Source: Aeromicrobium fastidiosum (GTDB lineage Bacteria > Actinomycetota > Actinomycetes > Propionibacteriales > Nocardioidaceae). Taken from it: a stretch of 64,000 nt of DNA. Below are positions 13,295-24,269 of this stretch, piece by piece. Made by a program: the position numbers and the translations under genes. The DNA lies in contig NZ_JAGIOG010000001.1 in the NCBI RefSeq assembly GCF_017876595.1, positions 2,542,001-2,606,000 of the forward strand, read 5' to 3'. The notes below the pieces were generated by a model, which was not told the DNA's origin, searched no databases, and worked only from the letters and a program-made list of their open reading frames with translations. Every line of letters starts with the position of its first letter. Positions within the stretch are counted from its first letter, which is position 1.

Positions 13295-14470
13295 ATGGTC
13301 ACCTGGAGACGCAAGACATCCCTGCCCCCTGACGCCAAGGGGGTCGTGGGCACGATCCGGCTCGCACGCCGCGACAACGACCTCGCCGCCCTCCTGGAGG
13401 GCGAGGTCGCCGTCGTCGAGCAGCCCGACCTCGACGCCCGGCAGGCCAAGGCGCTGATCGACCGCCGCGTCGCCGCGGTGCTCAACGTGGCCCGGTCGAC
13501 GTCCGGACGGGCACCGAACACCGGTCCGCAGCTGCTGTCGCAGGCCGGCATCGTGCTGATCGACGTCACGAGCGAGGACACGTGGGCCCGCCTCAAGAAC
13601 GGCGACCTCGTGCGCGTCGAGGGCGGGCAGGTGTTCCGTGACGAGGTGCTCGTCGCGAGCGGCATCGAGCTCGACGCCGAGCGCATCGCGGGCGACCTCA
13701 AGGCGGCGCGCGACGGCCTCGCGACACGGCTCGACTCGCTGGCGGCCAATGCGACCGACCACATCCACCGCGAGCACGCGATGCTGATGTCAGGCGCCCA
13801 GGTGCCGCACCTCAGCACGCCGCTGCGGGGCCGGGCCGTGGTCGTCGTGTCGCGTGCGTACGACGACATCGCCGACCTCAAGCGGCTGCGACGCTGGATT
13901 CGCCACCACGACCCCGTGCTGATCGGCGCCGGACCCGGTGCCGACGTGCTGATCAAGGCAGGCCTGACGCCCGGCATCGTGGTCGGCCCGCTCGACCTGA
14001 TCTCCGATGCTGCGATCAAGCAGTCGGGCGAGGTCGTCGTGACGACCCCGTCCGGCATGGTCGAGGGCGTCGAGCGGCTCGAGCGCCACGGCAAGGAGAT
14101 CGTGACCTTCGTGTCGACCGGCTCGGCCGACGACCTCGCGATCCTGCTGGCCGACACCAACGACGCAGGCGTCATCGTGCACGTGGGTGCCCCGAGCTCG
14201 CTGGCCAAGCTCATGGAGCAGCCGCCCACCGAGGCGTCGCGCATGTTCGTCGCCCGCCTGCGAGCCGGAGCCAAGATCGTCGACGCCAAGGCCGTCCACC
14301 ACTTCTCGTCGCAGCGCAACGCGGTCTGGCCCGTCCTGCTGCTGCTGGTCGCCGGCCTCGCCGCCGTCGCCGTCGCCATCGGCATCACCCCCGTCGGGCA
14401 GGACTGGTACGACGCCGTCGGCGACCACCTGACCGATTTCGGCTCCTGGATCAAAGGACTCTTCTCGTGA
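13295..14470 (+). CDS. steA: SteA-type cytokinetic ring protein (thiamin-pyrophosphokinase-like fold)
   Basis: A 391-aa protein of the family called SteA in corynebacteria, where SteA and SteB localise to the division site. The soluble part contains LIGAGPGADVLIKAGLTPGIVVGPLD, typical of a TPK-like catalytic domain. There is one C-terminal membrane helix (about 344-366, NAVWPVLLLLVAGLAAVAVA) and a short tail. It overlaps the SteB gene by GTGA, and the pair lies between recN and pyrG as in mycobacteria and streptomycetes. The role here is inferred from family and context. Confidence 0.88.
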   Translation: MVTWRRKTSLPPDAKGVVGTIRLARRDNDLAALLEGEVAVVEQPDLDARQAKALIDRRVAAVLNVARSTSGRAPNTGPQLLSQAGIVLIDVTSEDTWARLKNGDLVRVEGGQVFRDEVLVASGIELDAERIAGDLKAARDGLATRLDSLAANATDHIHREHAMLMSGAQVPHLSTPLRGRAVVVVSRAYDDIADLKRLRRWIRHHDPVLIGAGPGADVLIKAGLTPGIVVGPLDLISDAAIKQSGEVVVTTPSGMVEGVERLERHGKEIVTFVSTGSADDLAILLADTNDAGVIVHVGAPSSLAKLMEQPPTEASRMFVARLRAGAKIVDAKAVHHFSSQRNAVWPVLLLLVAGLAAVAVAIGITPVGQDWYDAVGDHLTDFGSWIKGLFS

Positions 14471-15342
14471 TCACCTTCCGCTACCACCTCGTCTCGGTCG
14501 CCGCGATCCTCATCGCGCTGGCAGCCGGCATCGCGCTCGGCTCCGGGCCGCTCGACGACGCCGGTGACACGCTGCGCGGCGACGGCGGCAGCACGGCCGT
14601 CGACCCCGCGGTGGCCTCGTTCGAGGAGGGCTTCGCGGGTCGCACCGCCGGCGGTCTGCTCGAGGACCGGCTCAAGGGGCAGTCCGTCGTCGTCCTGACC
14701 GTGCCCGGCGCGAGCCAGGCAGAGGTGGGCGGCATCGTCAGCGACCTGCAGGCAGCGGGTGCCGAGGTCACGGGCCAGGTCGAGCTCACGAGCAAGATGC
14801 TCGACGCCGCCGACCGGCAGTTCGCCGAGGGCGTCGCGCAGCAGTCCGCGGCTGACGTGCCCGGTGTCAGCAGTGCCACGGACAGCTACGGCCGCATCGG
14901 TGCCGCCTTGGCGCGGGCGCTGCTGGCCGACGAGACGACGCCCGCCGACCAGACGGCCGCGACGATCCGCTCGGCGTTCGCCGAGGGAGACCTGCTCAGC
15001 ACGCCGACCCCGCCGGCCAACCTCGCGACTCTCGCGGTGCTCGTGACGGGTCCGCAGCGCGCCGGCACCGCCGACCGCAGCACGGTCATCGCGGCGCTGG
15101 CCGGCGCCATGAACGAGACCGGCAAGGGCGTCATCGTGGCCGGCCCGTCGTCGTCCAGCACTGACGGTGGCGCGGTCAAGGCCGTCCGCGACGGTGCGTT
15201 CGCGACGTCGGTGTCGACCGTCGACGTGACGGACTCCGCAGCGGGCCGCATCGTGACGGTGCTCGCCGCGGCCTCGCAGGTCGACGGCGAGCCCGGTGCG
15301 TGGGGCACGTCGCGCAGCATCGGCGGCGCTCTGCCGAAGTGA
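14467..15342 (+). CDS. steB: SteB/MctB family membrane-anchored protein
   Basis: A 291-aa protein with one N-terminal membrane helix (ITFRYHLVSVAAILIALAAG) and a long outside domain rich in Ala, Asp and Thr. The family is called SteB (cell division) in corynebacteria and MctB (copper tolerance) in Mycobacterium tuberculosis, so the product is often labelled a copper transporter. A single membrane segment makes a channel role questionable. The GTG start is inside the SteA stop, supporting co-translation. Confidence 0.87.
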   Translation: MITFRYHLVSVAAILIALAAGIALGSGPLDDAGDTLRGDGGSTAVDPAVASFEEGFAGRTAGGLLEDRLKGQSVVVLTVPGASQAEVGGIVSDLQAAGAEVTGQVELTSKMLDAADRQFAEGVAQQSAADVPGVSSATDSYGRIGAALARALLADETTPADQTAATIRSAFAEGDLLSTPTPPANLATLAVLVTGPQRAGTADRSTVIAALAGAMNETGKGVIVAGPSSSSTDGGAVKAVRDGAFATSVSTVDVTDSAAGRIVTVLAAASQVDGEPGAWGTSRSIGGALPK

Positions 15343-15378
15343 GCCGGCCTGTCGACGAGTGGCGAGCCGGGTGTGTCA

Positions 15379-15409
15379 TTGGCTTCGGCGGGCCATTCGT
15401 TGGTAGGCT
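15379..15409 (+). promoter_or_regulatory. possible pyrG promoter
   Basis: TTGGCT 15379-15384 and TAGGCT 15404-15409 are separated by 19 bp, about 70 nt before pyrG. Confidence 0.35.
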
Positions 15410-15449
15410 GGAATCCCGTGGAGGCCTGATGCAGATTCCTGCATCGTGA

Positions 15450-17767
<2,318 letters not shown>

Positions 17768-17778
17768 GCCCCGCCCCG

Positions 17779-17842
17779 CCGCGATGTGTGACGCCTACGG
17801 CGCCAACGGCGATCGATGACGCCGTAGGCGTCACACTTCGCG
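17779..17842 (+). repeat. 64-bp intergenic inverted-repeat element, copy 1
   Basis: Termini CCGCGATGTGTGACG (17779-17793) and CGTCACACTTCGCG (17829-17842) are identical to those at 26304-26367, with exactly 35 bp between them in both copies. Here the interior extends the inverted repeat to 17 perfect bp (17786-17802 with 17820-17836). It could act as a terminator after the NUDIX gene. Confidence 0.7.
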
Positions 17843-17852
17843 GTCGCGCGCG

Positions 17853-18782
17853 ATGAGCGAGGACGTCGGACGCGGCGTCCACGACTACCTCAGCCACCTC
17901 ACGGTCGAGCGAGGCCTGGCCGACAACACGCTGCGCTCGTACCGCCGCGACCTGCGGCGCTACCTCGACTTCTTGGTGGGACGCGGCATCACCGACCCGC
18001 GGGCCGTCACCGAGAACGACATCGCGGCGTTCCTCGGCTCGCTGCGCACCGGCGACGACGACCACGCGGCGCTCGGCACCGCCAGCGCTGCCCGCACGAT
18101 CGTGGCGGTGCGCGGCTTGCACAAGTTCTTCCTGCGCGAGCAGCTCGTCACGACCGACGTCACGACCGCCGTCAAGCCGCCCCGGCCCGCCTCCCGGCTG
18201 CCCAAGGCGCTGCCGCTGAACGACGTCGAGGCGATCCTCGACGCCGCCGGTGCCCCCGGGACGACGCTGTCGGCGCGCGACCGGGCACTGCTCGAGGTGC
18301 TCTACGGCACGGGGGCCCGCATCTCGGAGGCCGTGGGGCTCGACGTCGACGACCTCGACCTCGAGGAGTCCACGATCCTGCTGCGCGGCAAGGGCGGCAA
18401 GCAGCGCATCGTGCCGCTCGGCTCGTACGCCAAGGCGTCGCTGGCCGACTACCTGTCGGCCTCACGGCCCGCCCTGGTCTCGGTGCGCACCCAGACGCCC
18501 GCGGTGTTCCTCAACGCCCGCGGCGGCCGCCTGTCGCGACAGAGCGCGTGGACCGTGCTGACCAAGGCCGCCGAGCGTGCCGGCCTCACGGTCGACGTCT
18601 CGCCGCACACGCTGCGCCACTCGTTCGCGACCCATCTGCTCGACGGCGGCGCGGACGTCAGGGTCGTCCAGGAGCTGCTGGGCCATGCCTCCGTGACGAC
18701 GACGCAGATCTACACGCTCGTCACGGTCGAGAAGCTGCGGGAGATCTACGCGACGGCCCATCCGCGGGCCGCACGCGACTAA
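17853..18782 (+). CDS. xerD: site-specific tyrosine recombinase XerD
   Basis: A 309-aa tyrosine recombinase that with XerC resolves chromosome dimers at dif. The N-terminal SAM-like DNA-binding domain covers about 1-105. The catalytic residues are R156 (GTGARISEA), Lys near 180-183, H252 and R255 ([13 protein letters not shown]), H278 (LLGHAS) and the nucleophile Y287 (TTTQIYTLV). No integrase-type accessory genes or att sites lie nearby, and the position before parA-scpAB matches xerD in other actinobacteria. The function is therefore housekeeping rather than mobile. Confidence 0.94.
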   Translation: MSEDVGRGVHDYLSHLTVERGLADNTLRSYRRDLRRYLDFLVGRGITDPRAVTENDIAAFLGSLRTGDDDHAALGTASAARTIVAVRGLHKFFLREQLVTTDVTTAVKPPRPASRLPKALPLNDVEAILDAAGAPGTTLSARDRALLEVLYGTGARISEAVGLDVDDLDLEESTILLRGKGGKQRIVPLGSYAKASLADYLSASRPALVSVRTQTPAVFLNARGGRLSRQSAWTVLTKAAERAGLTVDVSPHTLRHSFATHLLDGGADVRVVQELLGHASVTTTQIYTLVTVEKLREIYATAHPRAARD

Positions 18783-18906
18783 GCGCCGGGGTTGCACGGC
18801 ACGCTGGACGGACGGTCCGACGGATGGTCGCCATGTCGACATCTGGCGGTAGAGTGTCGGTCGTCCGCCGGGTCGAGTTGCAGGGGTAGCGCATGAGCAG
18901 GAAAGC

Positions 18907-19755
18907 ATGACCGCGGAACTGGGGCCCACCGGCCGTCCGATGCCCGACTTCCCCGAGCCGAAGCCTCGCGATCCGGCCAAGCCGGCGACGATCATCGCGC
19001 TGTGCAACCAGAAGGGCGGCGTGGGCAAGACCACGACGACCATCAACCTGGGCGCCGCGCTGGTCGAGCTCGGCCGCCGGGTGCTGCTGGTCGACTTCGA
19101 CCCGCAGGGCTCGATGACCGTGGGCCTGGGCGTCAATGCCCACGAGCTCGACCAGAGCATCTACCACGTCCTGATGGACCGCGAGATCGCGCTGAAGGAC
19201 CTGATCATGTCGACAGGCGTCGAGGGCCTCGACCTCGTGCCGTCCAACATCGACCTGTCGGCCGCCGAGATGCGCCTGGTCACCGAGGTCGGCCGTGAGC
19301 AGGTGCTCGCCCGGGTGCTCAAGCCCGTCCGGGCCGACTATGACGTCATCCTGATCGACTGCCAGCCCTCGCTGGGGCTGCTGACAGTCAACGCGCTGAC
19401 CGCGGCCAACGCCGTGCTCGTGCCGCTGGAGTGCGAGTACTTCGCGCTGCGCGGCGTCGCGCTGCTGAAGGACACGATCGAGAAGGTGCGCGACCGCACC
19501 AACGACGAGCTCGAGATCATCGGCCTGCTGGGCACGATGTACGACAGCCGCACGTTGCACGGCAAGGAGGTGCTGCAGACGCTCGTCGAGGGCTGGGGAG
19601 ACCTGGTGTTCCACACCGTCATCCGGCGCACCGTCAAGTTCTCCGACTCCACCGTCGCCGGCGAGCCGATCACCGAGTACGCGACGACGTCCCCGGGCGC
19701 TGCGTCCTACCGTCAGCTGGCCCGCGAGGTCCTCGTTCGGTGCCCCGACGCGTGA
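18907..19755 (+). CDS. ParA family ATPase (orphan, scpAB-linked)
   Basis: A 282-aa ParA/Soj-type ATPase. The deviant Walker A is KGGVGKTTTTINL near residues 37-45. Walker A' is VDFDPQGSMT, and the switch/Walker B strand is YDVILIDCQPSLG. It stands apart from the oriC parAB locus and precedes scpA/scpB, as in mycobacteria. It is probably a second ParA with a role linked to condensin loading (inference). A possible -10 TAGAGT lies at 18850-18855. The stop overlaps the next start by GTGA. Confidence 0.9.
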   Translation: MTAELGPTGRPMPDFPEPKPRDPAKPATIIALCNQKGGVGKTTTTINLGAALVELGRRVLLVDFDPQGSMTVGLGVNAHELDQSIYHVLMDREIALKDLIMSTGVEGLDLVPSNIDLSAAEMRLVTEVGREQVLARVLKPVRADYDVILIDCQPSLGLLTVNALTAANAVLVPLECEYFALRGVALLKDTIEKVRDRTNDELEIIGLLGTMYDSRTLHGKEVLQTLVEGWGDLVFHTVIRRTVKFSDSTVAGEPITEYATTSPGAASYRQLAREVLVRCPDA

Positions 19756-20114
19756 GCACGTCATCGGGCGGCGGTGGCGGCCGGCGGCCGTCGATGCCGG
19801 GTGCCGACGAGCTGTTCCGCGCGACGGCCCCCGCGCGCCGCAGCCGTGAGTCCACGCCCGACGACGAGACCCCGGTCGAGCCCGAGGTCGCCGTCGCGGC
19901 GAGCGGACGGGTCAAGCACGACGAGAAGATGACGGTGTACGTCACGGCGGCTGAGCTGCTGGCCGTCGAGCAGGCCCGCCTGGGCCTGCGGGCCGAGCTG
20001 GGCCGCAGCGTCGACCGCGGCAGGTTCGTGCGGGCGGCGCTGGCCGTCGCGCTGGCAGATCTCGAGGCACGCGGCACGCACAGCGACGTCGCACGGCGAT
20101 TGAGCGAGTCGTGA
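19752..20114 (+). CDS. small protein between parA and scpA, ribbon-helix-helix-like
   Basis: A 120-aa protein. The first ~55 residues are disordered and rich in Gly, Arg, Ser and Pro. The C-terminal half (KMTVYVTAAELLAVEQARLG, then a basic helix and FVRAALAVALADLEARG) has the strand-helix-helix pattern of CopG/Arc ribbon-helix-helix DNA-binding proteins. It overlaps parA and scpA by 4 bp each. Coupling to an orphan ParA suggests it may serve as the DNA-binding partner (inference). The GTG start is chosen for the GTGA overlap. Confidence 0.75.
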   Translation: MSTSSGGGGGRRPSMPGADELFRATAPARRSRESTPDDETPVEPEVAVAASGRVKHDEKMTVYVTAAELLAVEQARLGLRAELGRSVDRGRFVRAALAVALADLEARGTHSDVARRLSES

Positions 20115-21016
20115 GCGTCGCGGACGTCGACGAGTCCGCGCCGACCGGCTTCCAGGTCAACCTCGCCAACTTCGAGGGCCCCTTCGACCTGCTGCTGCAG
20201 CTGATCTCCAAGCACGAGCTCGACATCACGGAGGTCGCCCTGTCGGCGGTCACGGGCGAGTTCATCGCCTACATCAAGACGCTCGACGACGACCTCGAGC
20301 AGACGACCAACTTCCTGCTCGTCGCCGCGACGTTGCTCGACCTCAAGACGGCCCGGCTGCTGCCACAGGCCGAGGTCGAGGACGAGGAGGATCTCGCCCT
20401 GCTCGAGGCCCGCGACCTGCTGTTCGCTCGCCTCATGCAGTACCGCGCGTTCAAGCAGGTCGCCGGCATCATGGCCGAACGCCTGGCGCAGGAGTCGCGT
20501 CGCTTCCCGCGCATCGTGACGCTGGAGCCACGCTTCGCCGACCTGCTGCCCGAGGTGCTGATCTCGGTCGGGCCACTGGAGCTGTCGATGCTGGCGGCCA
20601 GGGCCTTCGAGGACAAGCCCGTCCCGATCCTGTCGCTGGCCCACCTGCACGCCCCGCAGGTCAGCGTGCGGGAGCAGGCGCACCTCGTCGTCGACCAGCT
20701 GCGTCGCAAGGGCGGCATGACGTTCAGGTCCCTGACCGCCGATGCGCCCGACCTGGCCACCAAGGTCGCCCGGTTCCTGGCGGTGCTCGAGCTGTTCCGT
20801 GAGGGCGCGATCTCGTTCGAGCAGGCGACGCCCCTGGGCGATCTGCACATCCGCTGGACCGGCACCGACGACGGCGACATCGACGTGGGCGACGAGTTCG
20901 ACGCGCCGCAGGGCACGTCCGACGACGAGCCGGTTCTTGTTGACGCGAGCCTGATGGACACGAGCCCGGACGACGCGTCCGTGGCCGCAGACGACCCCGA
21001 GAGCACCGATGACTGA
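20111..21016 (+). CDS. scpA: segregation and condensation protein A
   Basis: Kleisin subunit of the SMC-ScpAB condensin. The N-terminal signature FQVNLANFEGPFDLLLQLISKHELDI and the LLVAATLLDLKTARLLP segment are typical. The C-terminal winged helix (ELFREGAISFEQATPLGDLHIRW) binds the SMC head. Its 301 aa include an acidic tail of about 40 residues beyond the winged helix. The GTG start overlaps the upstream gene by 4 bp, and the end overlaps scpB by 8 bp. Confidence 0.95.
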   Translation: MSVADVDESAPTGFQVNLANFEGPFDLLLQLISKHELDITEVALSAVTGEFIAYIKTLDDDLEQTTNFLLVAATLLDLKTARLLPQAEVEDEEDLALLEARDLLFARLMQYRAFKQVAGIMAERLAQESRRFPRIVTLEPRFADLLPEVLISVGPLELSMLAARAFEDKPVPILSLAHLHAPQVSVREQAHLVVDQLRRKGGMTFRSLTADAPDLATKVARFLAVLELFREGAISFEQATPLGDLHIRWTGTDDGDIDVGDEFDAPQGTSDDEPVLVDASLMDTSPDDASVAADDPESTDD

Positions 21017-21734
21017 GCACAACCTCCCCACCGGACCCCACGAGCTCGAGCTGGAGATGCTCGAGCTCCACCCCGCCCTCGAGGCGGTGCTGATGGTGGC
21101 CGACCAGCCGCTCGACCACCTGACGCTGGCGCAGGCCGTCGGGCATCCACCGAGCGACGTCGAGCAGGCGCTGACCGCGCTGGCCGACGAGTACACCGAG
21201 CAGGGCCGCGGCTTCGAGCTGCGCAACATCGCCGGCGGCTGGCGGTTCTTCACGCGCGAGGAGTACGCGGGCGCCGTCGAACGCTTCATCCTCGACGGCC
21301 AGCAGGCGCGGCTCACGCAGGCCGCGCTCGAGACCATGGCGGTCGTCGCCTACCGGCAGCCCATCAGCCGGTCGCGCATCTCGGCCATCCGCGGCGTCAA
21401 CGTCGACGGCGTCGTGCGCACCCTGGTGACGCGCGGCCTGATCGAAGAGGGCGGCGTCGACGGCGAGAGCGGAGCCGTCCTGTACCGCACGACGAGCTAC
21501 TTCCTCGAGCGCATGGGGCTCGGCAGCATCAGCGAGCTGCCCGACATCGCGCAGCACCTGCCCGAGATGGAGGACATGGAGGACGAGGTGCTCGCCGGGG
21601 CCGACGACGTGCTGGCCACGATCGCGGGGGAGGAGCCCGCGCAGGGGGAGATGGACGAGGCTTCGACGGGCTCAACCGGCGAGGTTTCGACCGGCTCAGC
21701 CAGCTCAACCGGCGAGGGGGACGACCGTGGCTGA
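21009..21734 (+). CDS. scpB: segregation and condensation protein B
   Basis: Winged-helix partner of ScpA in condensin. Core segments are ALEAVLMVADQPL, GRGFELRNIAGGWRFFT, QAALETMAVVAYRQPISRSRISAIRGVN and GLIEEGG. The last ~35 residues are Ser/Thr/Gly-rich and are encoded by a dispersed repeat (21661-21717). The tail is therefore probably not functional sequence. The stop overlaps the rluB start. Confidence 0.94.
   Translation: MTEHNLPTGPHELELEMLELHPALEAVLMVADQPLDHLTLAQAVGHPPSDVEQALTALADEYTEQGRGFELRNIAGGWRFFTREEYAGAVERFILDGQQARLTQAALETMAVVAYRQPISRSRISAIRGVNVDGVVRTLVTRGLIEEGGVDGESGAVLYRTTSYFLERMGLGSISELPDIAQHLPEMEDMEDEVLAGADDVLATIAGEEPAQGEMDEASTGSTGEVSTGSASSTGEGDDRG
21659..21717 (+). repeat. 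GGTTTCGACAGGCTCAACC-type repeats inside scpB
   Basis: Two copies of the motif, 21659-21677 and 21683-21701, each match 17 of 19 bases of the form that occurs exactly, in reverse orientation, in mnmA (32777-32795). The block CTCAACCGGCGAGG is also repeated at 21671 and 21704. The insertion encodes part of a low-complexity Ser/Thr/Gly tail. Confidence 0.65.
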
Positions 21735-22455
21735 GATCAGGCTCCAGAAGGTGCTGGCACAGGCAGGTCTCGGCAGCCGCCGTCGCTGCGACGACATGAT
21801 CGCCCACGGGCGGGTCGAGGTGAACGGCGAGGTCATCGACGTCATGGGAGCTCGGGTCGACCCCGCGACCGACGTCATCCGGGTCGACGGCAAGCGCATC
21901 CCGGTCGCCAGCGACCACGCTTACGTCATGCTCAACAAGCCGCGCGGCATCGTGACCTCGATGGCCGACGAGCAGGGCCGCCCCGACCTGTCGACGTTCG
22001 TCGCGGGACGCAGCGACCGGCTGTTCCACGTCGGCCGGCTCGACACCGACACGTCCGGGCTGCTGCTGCTCACCAACGACGGCGACCTGGCCCACAAGCT
22101 CGCGCATCCCTCGTTCGAGATCGTCAAGACCTACATCGCCCTCGTCGACGGCGACGTGCCCGAGACGCTGGGCGCGCGGCTCAAGGCCGGCATCGAGCTC
22201 GACGACGGACCCGCCAACGTCGACCGCTTCCAGGTCAAGGACCGTTCGCGCGGGCGCTCGTTGGTCGAGCTCGACATCCACATGGGCAAGAACCGCATCG
22301 TGCGCCGGCTGCTCGACGCGGCAGGTCACCCCGTCCGCGAGCTGACGCGCACGGCGCTCGGCCCGCTGCACGTCAAGGGCCTTGCCTCGGGCGCCATGCG
22401 CGACCTGACCCGCGACGAGCTGGGAGCCCTCTACGACAGCGTCGACGACGCATGA
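21727..22455 (+). CDS. rluB: 23S rRNA pseudouridine synthase, RsuA/RluB family
   Basis: Pseudouridine synthase with an N-terminal S4 domain (RLQKVLAQAGLGSRRRCDDMI). The catalytic aspartate is in HVGRLDTDTSGLLLLTNDG near residue 102, and the conserved KNRIVRRLLDAAGHPVREL follows. Its 242 aa are typical. It likely modifies 23S rRNA, like RluB. The GTG start is 8 bp inside scpB, and tyrA begins inside the stop. Confidence 0.93.
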   Translation: MAEIRLQKVLAQAGLGSRRRCDDMIAHGRVEVNGEVIDVMGARVDPATDVIRVDGKRIPVASDHAYVMLNKPRGIVTSMADEQGRPDLSTFVAGRSDRLFHVGRLDTDTSGLLLLTNDGDLAHKLAHPSFEIVKTYIALVDGDVPETLGARLKAGIELDDGPANVDRFQVKDRSRGRSLVELDIHMGKNRIVRRLLDAAGHPVRELTRTALGPLHVKGLASGAMRDLTRDELGALYDSVDDA

Positions 22456-23528
22456 CGGCGCTGTCACCGCACGCGCTCGACGGGCCCGTCCTCGTCGTGG
22501 GCTGCGGGCTGATCGGCACGTCCGTGGGTTTGGCGCTGCGCCAGCACGATGTCGACGTCGTGCTGCACGACGCGCTGCCCGGCCACGCCGAGCTGGCCGT
22601 CTCGCTGGGCGCGGGTCGTCCGCTGACCGACGACGTCGTGCCGTACCTCGTGGTCGTCGCGGTGCCGCCGTCGGCGTCGGCGTCCGTCGTGGTCGAGAGC
22701 CTGGACAGGTGGCCCGAGGCGCTCGTCACGGACGTCACGAGCGTCAAGTCAGGCGTGCAGTCGTCCGTCGACGGGACGCCCGGTGTCGACCGCTTCGCCG
22801 GGGGACACCCCATGGCCGGCAGCGAACGGTCCGGGCCGATGGCGGCCTCGGCCCAGCTGTTCGAGGGACGTCCGTGGGCCGTGACGCCCAGCGCCGCGAC
22901 CCGGCCCGCGGCACTCGACGCCGTCGTCGACCTGGCTCTGCACGTCGGCGGGGTGCCGATCGTCATGGATCCGACCGCGCACGACCGGGCCGTGGCGCTC
23001 GTCTCGCACGTGCCGCAGGTCATGTCGACCCTCACCGCGGCCCGGCTCAACGACGCGGCCGGCAACGACCTGGCGCTGTCGGGCCCGGGCCTGCGCGACA
23101 CGACCCGCATCGCGGCCAGCGACGGCGCGATGTGGCTCGACATCCTCGGCACCAACGCCCGCGACGTCAAGGCAGTGCTCGAGCTGGTGCGGGACGACCT
23201 CGACCGCGTCATCGGGGCGATCGGTCACGACGACGAGGTGCTGGCCGGCGTGCTCGAGTCGGGCCGGCGCGGCACGACCCTCATCCCGGGCAAGCACGGC
23301 TCGTCGGCGGCCCGGTTCGACCTGGTGCACGTGCAGGTCGCCGACCGTCCCGGCGAGCTGTCGCGCCTGATGACTGATACGGGAGAATCGGGCGTGAACA
23401 TCGAGGACCTGCGCCTCGACCACGACCTCGGACGTCCCGTCGGCCTGGCCGAGATCGCGGTCGCCCTCGGCGTCGGCCAGTCCCTGGTGCAGGCACTCAC
23501 CTCGCGCGGCTGGACCGCGTACCTGTGA
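22452..23528 (+). CDS. tyrA: prephenate dehydrogenase
   Basis: NAD(P)-dependent conversion of prephenate to 4-hydroxyphenylpyruvate for tyrosine synthesis. The N-terminal dinucleotide fold is VLVVGCGLIGTSVGLAL. The prephenate-binding region includes GGHPMAGSERSGP, and SHVPQVMSTL follows. A C-terminal ACT domain (VHVQVADRPGELSRLM onward) suggests feedback control. Its 358 aa agree with actinobacterial TyrA. The ATG overlaps rluB (ATGA). Confidence 0.93.
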   Translation: MTALSPHALDGPVLVVGCGLIGTSVGLALRQHDVDVVLHDALPGHAELAVSLGAGRPLTDDVVPYLVVVAVPPSASASVVVESLDRWPEALVTDVTSVKSGVQSSVDGTPGVDRFAGGHPMAGSERSGPMAASAQLFEGRPWAVTPSAATRPAALDAVVDLALHVGGVPIVMDPTAHDRAVALVSHVPQVMSTLTAARLNDAAGNDLALSGPGLRDTTRIAASDGAMWLDILGTNARDVKAVLELVRDDLDRVIGAIGHDDEVLAGVLESGRRGTTLIPGKHGSSAARFDLVHVQVADRPGELSRLMTDTGESGVNIEDLRLDHDLGRPVGLAEIAVALGVGQSLVQALTSRGWTAYL

Positions 23529-23534
23529 CCGATC

Positions 23535-23564
23535 CGTTCCACCCAGACCCGTTCCACCCAGACC
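23535..23564 (+). repeat. tandem duplication of 15 bp before cmk
   Basis: CGTTCCACCCAGACC occurs twice in direct tandem (23535-23549, 23550-23564), just after the tyrA stop. Confidence 0.9.
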
Positions 23565-23603
23565 CGCGTGACCTTGACCGTCCCTGAAGGAAGTTGGACC
23601 CCT

Positions 23604-24269
23604 GTGACATCCCCTCTCGTCGTCGCGATCGACGGACCGTCCGGCTCGGGCAAGTCGAGCACGTCCCGCGGCGTGGCCGACCGCCTCGGGCTGGCCTACC
23701 TCGACACCGGTGCGATGTACCGCGCCATGACGTGGGCCCTGCTCCAGCGCGGCGTCGACCTCGACGACCCGGCCGCCGTGGCGTCGGCGGCCGACGCGGT
23801 GCGGCTCGAGTCGGGCACCGATCCGCTCGCCCCGACGATCCACGCCGACGGCACCGACGTCGCCGAGCCGATCCGCACCGACGAGGTCACCGGCGCGGTC
23901 AGCCTGGTGGCGGCCGTGCCGCACGTGCGCGAGCTGCTGGTCGATTTGCAGCGCCGAGCGATCGGCGAGGCACCCGGGGGGATCGTGGTCGAGGGACGCG
24001 ACATCGGCTCGGTCGTGGTTCCGGACGCGCCGGTGAAGATCTACCTCGTCGCCGATCCCGCAGCCCGGGCCGCTCGTCGTGCCGCCGAGAACGGCGGTGC
24101 CGACGCCGCCGCCACCGAGGCCGCGCTCGCGGTCCGTGACCAGATCGACTCCACCCGGGCGGCGTCGCCGCTGGTGCAGGCCCACGGCGCCGTCGTCGTC
24201 GACGGCACGCACCTGACGCTCGACGAGGTCATCGACACGATCGTCGGGATCGTCGACGCGGCGTCGTGA
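23604..24269 (+). CDS. cmk: cytidylate kinase
   Basis: Phosphorylates CMP and dCMP. The P-loop is AIDGPSGSGKSSTSRGVA near residues 7-24, followed by YLDTGAMYRAMTWALL. The family motifs VVEGRDIGSVVVPDA and KIYLVADPAARAARR are present. The GTG at 23604 gives 221 aa and has GAAGGAAG about 10 nt upstream. A GTG 12 codons earlier (23568) would add a non-conserved stretch. It lies upstream of the acyltransferase and der, the standard order. Confidence 0.94.
   Translation: MTSPLVVAIDGPSGSGKSSTSRGVADRLGLAYLDTGAMYRAMTWALLQRGVDLDDPAAVASAADAVRLESGTDPLAPTIHADGTDVAEPIRTDEVTGAVSLVAAVPHVRELLVDLQRRAIGEAPGGIVVEGRDIGSVVVPDAPVKIYLVADPAARAARRAAENGGADAAATEAALAVRDQIDSTRAASPLVQAHGAVVVDGTHLTLDEVIDTIVGIVDAAS

Noticed and set aside
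14467-15342. Copper transporter annotation for the SteB/MctB protein
   Set aside because: Only one membrane helix and no metal-binding Cys/His/Met cluster; the pairing with SteA favours a cell-division role.
17853-18782. XerD as a phage or island integrase
   Set aside because: Neighbours are all housekeeping genes in a conserved order, with no att repeats, excisionase or cargo.
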